64,000 bases of DNA from Zonotrichia leucophrys gambelii (Eukaryota; Chordata; Aves; Passeriformes; Passerellidae): positions 17,558,357 to 17,622,356 of the forward strand of contig NC_088178.1 in the NCBI RefSeq assembly GCF_028769735.1. Direction: 5' to 3'. The translations under genes were made by a program, and so were the position numbers. The first letter of the stretch is position 1. Each line of letters starts with the position of its first letter. The notes under the pieces were generated by a model that was given only the letters and a program-made list of their open reading frames with translations, was not told where the DNA came from and did not search any database. Below, in pieces: positions 61,852 through 64,000 of this stretch.

Positions 61852-64000
61852 CTGTAATGGGAAAAGAAAGCAAGCTAATTAATTTAAAATTACATTTAAT
61901 TTGCTAGTTCATACTAAAGGACTACATTGAGTGCTAACACTTTTCACACTTGGGCAGTTCAATCCATAAGACAACAAAGTTAATTAACACTAATTAGCCA
62001 AAGTCCAAAAAAAGACTTCAGGACAACATTTTAGTTCAGGCTCTATACTTAAAAATTTGGGGATCAATGCTATCTTAACTGTCCCCACTGGTAGAGACAG
62101 CTGTATCAAGTACCAAGTTTAGACTGATTTGATACTACTGTTCAATAAAATGAAAACAAAATGCAAAGACTATATGATTGAAAAAATGTGCAATTTTGAA
62201 TAATGTAGGATGACAACAATGAGTAATTCCTTCCATCTTTAGAGACATACATCCTGCTGAATAGCTTTACATATCATAGAGATTTTTCTTGTGATTCAAG
62301 GAAATTATTTTGGTTAGAAGAGCTATTGTAGACAAAGAACATTAGCATTCCCAATTTAATTATTTTAGGAGCAATTGGTGGACTCTGTTAGGCTACAGGA
62401 AGCAGTAAAGAAAATTAATTCAGATGTATTTTTGAGGAGACTGAAACATGACAATTATTTGCTTAACAATGAAAGAAAGTGCATTTTCATACAAAAAAGA
62501 ACTTTATTACAATGCCTCTAATTGTGAGGATCTATTGAACTTCACGTTTTTGAAAGGTAATGATAATAATAATAATAGATTTTAGACTACTATTATTTTT
62601 TCCAGAACAAAAAAGTAAAAACCCAAAAAACCAAATATTAGCTTGGAAGTTAAAAGTGAACAGCCACCTAACCTTGAAGAGATGGTCAAAATGTAATACA
62701 TACAGGAAAACAGTCACAAGGAAGAAGAAAAGTGAAAAAAGGGAAGGTCAGGGAGTTTGGTGACTAAAAGGGAAAGAGCTTGGCTGATCTTCTCAAGGGT
62801 TAGCTTTGTTTGTCAGCAAACTGAATAACAGAAGTCTGAACTTAAGTAATAGACTAGCCTTTGACTCCAGCTGTACATCAACTTCTCTATTGCCCTTCTT
62901 CTTCCCATACTCCTGAATACCACATAACCCAAGCTAAAATAATCTGCCTTGTATCAGTGGCTTTCCCCCCTGTACAGCACCAACAGCTATTAGAATAATT
63001 CATGCTACCTCATAAAAGGTAGAGCAAACATATTCAAAGAACACTATTATAAATTATTTCCTTTTTTATACAGTAATCAAAATAGCACAGAGCCAGTCAG
63101 GATATGCTGTGCCTCTGTGCCGAGCAAACTCAGAGACAAAAGCTCTCTAAGTTGATCAGTTAACTCTTCTTTTCTTTTTCCTCTTTTTTAATTAAAAAAA
63201 AAATTAAAGCTGCTTATTTTTACCATCATAAGCCTCATAATTGCAGAACTGATTGGAAATAGTCAGGGATTTCTATATATACACAGCCATGGATACGGAT
63301 AGGTGGTGGGAATTCATCTGCCGCCTTTTCCAGAGGGCAAAGCCAGGACCCCTGCCCAGCTCTTGCACAAATAACACCACCCCACTCCCACCCCAATGGC
63401 TCACTCGGTCAGTGCAGCAGCTCCTGCAGGACATCAGAGACTCTGGAATGACTCTGACACACCCAGTGGCTTCAGACCCAGGCTGAAGTGGTGAAATGTC
63501 CACCCAGCTGCTGAGAAAACCACTGTACTCAGTGTGTAAAGCGTGAAAATGTGCACACAGCCCCTGCCATGGAGGACAGAGTGCTGCTGCTGAGAGTGTG
63601 GTGTAGATGGAGGCTGTAGAAGCAGGAGCAGGCAATGTGGCCCCAAACCTCACAGGCCTCTTTGCAATATCCCCAGTACAGGGGTTTGTATGTGCCACAC
63701 CTCGGGTACAGTAACCAGCATGAGAAAATCTGGGATGTAAGATTTTGTAACAAATTTCTTTAAATTTGCATTTCTTTAGCAAAAATCTTATGCTGGAGCC
63801 AAAGTAATTCCTATAAGACTTCTCCTACTGCATCTTCAGTATGATGGTTTCCACAGCTTTGAGCTGCATGAAAATTTTATTTTATACTCAAATGAGCAGC
63901 AATTAAGACAGAATTATTTATTTGTTACAAAATAAAAACGAGTACATGTTGGGAGAAATTGCTCGAGAATGAAGCTAACCAAGGTCATATTTAGCAGTGA
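61852..64000 (-). other. ADGRL2 intron upstream of exon 1, cut by the window end
   Basis: Only the 3' part of this intron is present. It has a short (TAA)n run at 62561-62577 and a somewhat GC-richer patch at about 63290-63700 with chance open frames on the minus strand. I searched it for the preceding lectin-domain exon (expected to end in two bases of a codon before CNNRTQ) and did not find it. Confidence 0.75.

Noticed and set aside
63273..63782. A 169-codon minus-strand frame upstream of exon 1, considered as the missing lectin-domain exon
   Set aside because: It lacks the lectin-domain cysteine pattern and does not join exon 1 in phase. The real exon is expected beyond 64000.
1..64000. 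CRISPR arrays, operons, phage or bacterial mobile systems, tRNA or rRNA genes
   Set aside because: The window is vertebrate nuclear DNA with spliced exons. No regularly spaced repeats, rRNA sequence or tRNA-like cloverleaf with internal A and B boxes stood out on reading, although no covariance-model search was possible.

Overview
This looks like 64 kb of nuclear DNA from a bird. The background is AT-rich and intron-dominated, there is no dense coding, and two repeat fragments resemble the 3' end of avian CR1 LINEs (near 2089-2190 and 52050-52138). The only gene I can support is ADGRL2 (latrophilin-2, LPHN2), an adhesion G-protein-coupled receptor. It lies on the minus strand, so transcription runs from high to low coordinates. 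I placed 22 exons between 61851 and 12031. All introns are GT-AG and all phases join into one open frame of about 1,392 codons plus stop. The 5' end of the gene (signal peptide and most of the first domain) lies beyond 64000.

Layout from the 5' side. Exon 1 (61742-61851) holds the end of the rhamnose-binding-lectin (RBL/SUEL) domain. Exon 2 (57094-57108) is a 15-nt microexon encoding KVEQK. Exon 3 (55353-56153) encodes almost the whole olfactomedin domain. Exon 4 (47190-47486) is a Ser/Thr/Pro-rich stalk plus the start of the hormone-receptor (HormR) domain, finished in exon 5. Exons 6-11 (46 to 37 kb) encode the GAIN domain, ending in the GPS autoproteolysis site. Exons 12-15 and 18 encode the seven transmembrane helices. 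Exons 16 and 17 are short cassettes in intracellular loop 3. Exons 19-22 encode the cytoplasmic tail, ending in the PDZ ligand LVTSL. Below 12030 come the 3' UTR and about 11 kb of intergenic DNA with repeat remnants and one GC-rich island.

The extracellular domains would bind teneurins and FLRTs across the synapse. The GAIN/GPS module cleaves itself and exposes a tethered agonist for the seven-helix core. The tail recruits PDZ scaffolds such as Shank.

I found no second gene, no RNA gene and no undescribed system. The most interesting structure is the splicing layout: a phase-symmetric linker microexon, two adjacent independently skippable ICL3 mini-exons, and tail exons whose skipping would give in-frame deletion, a decay-prone message or an alternative short C-terminus. 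Several of these exons carry UGC or pyrimidine motifs of the kind used by neuronal splicing regulators. Gene and domain names come from recognising the encoded protein against remembered latrophilin sequences; no search was run.
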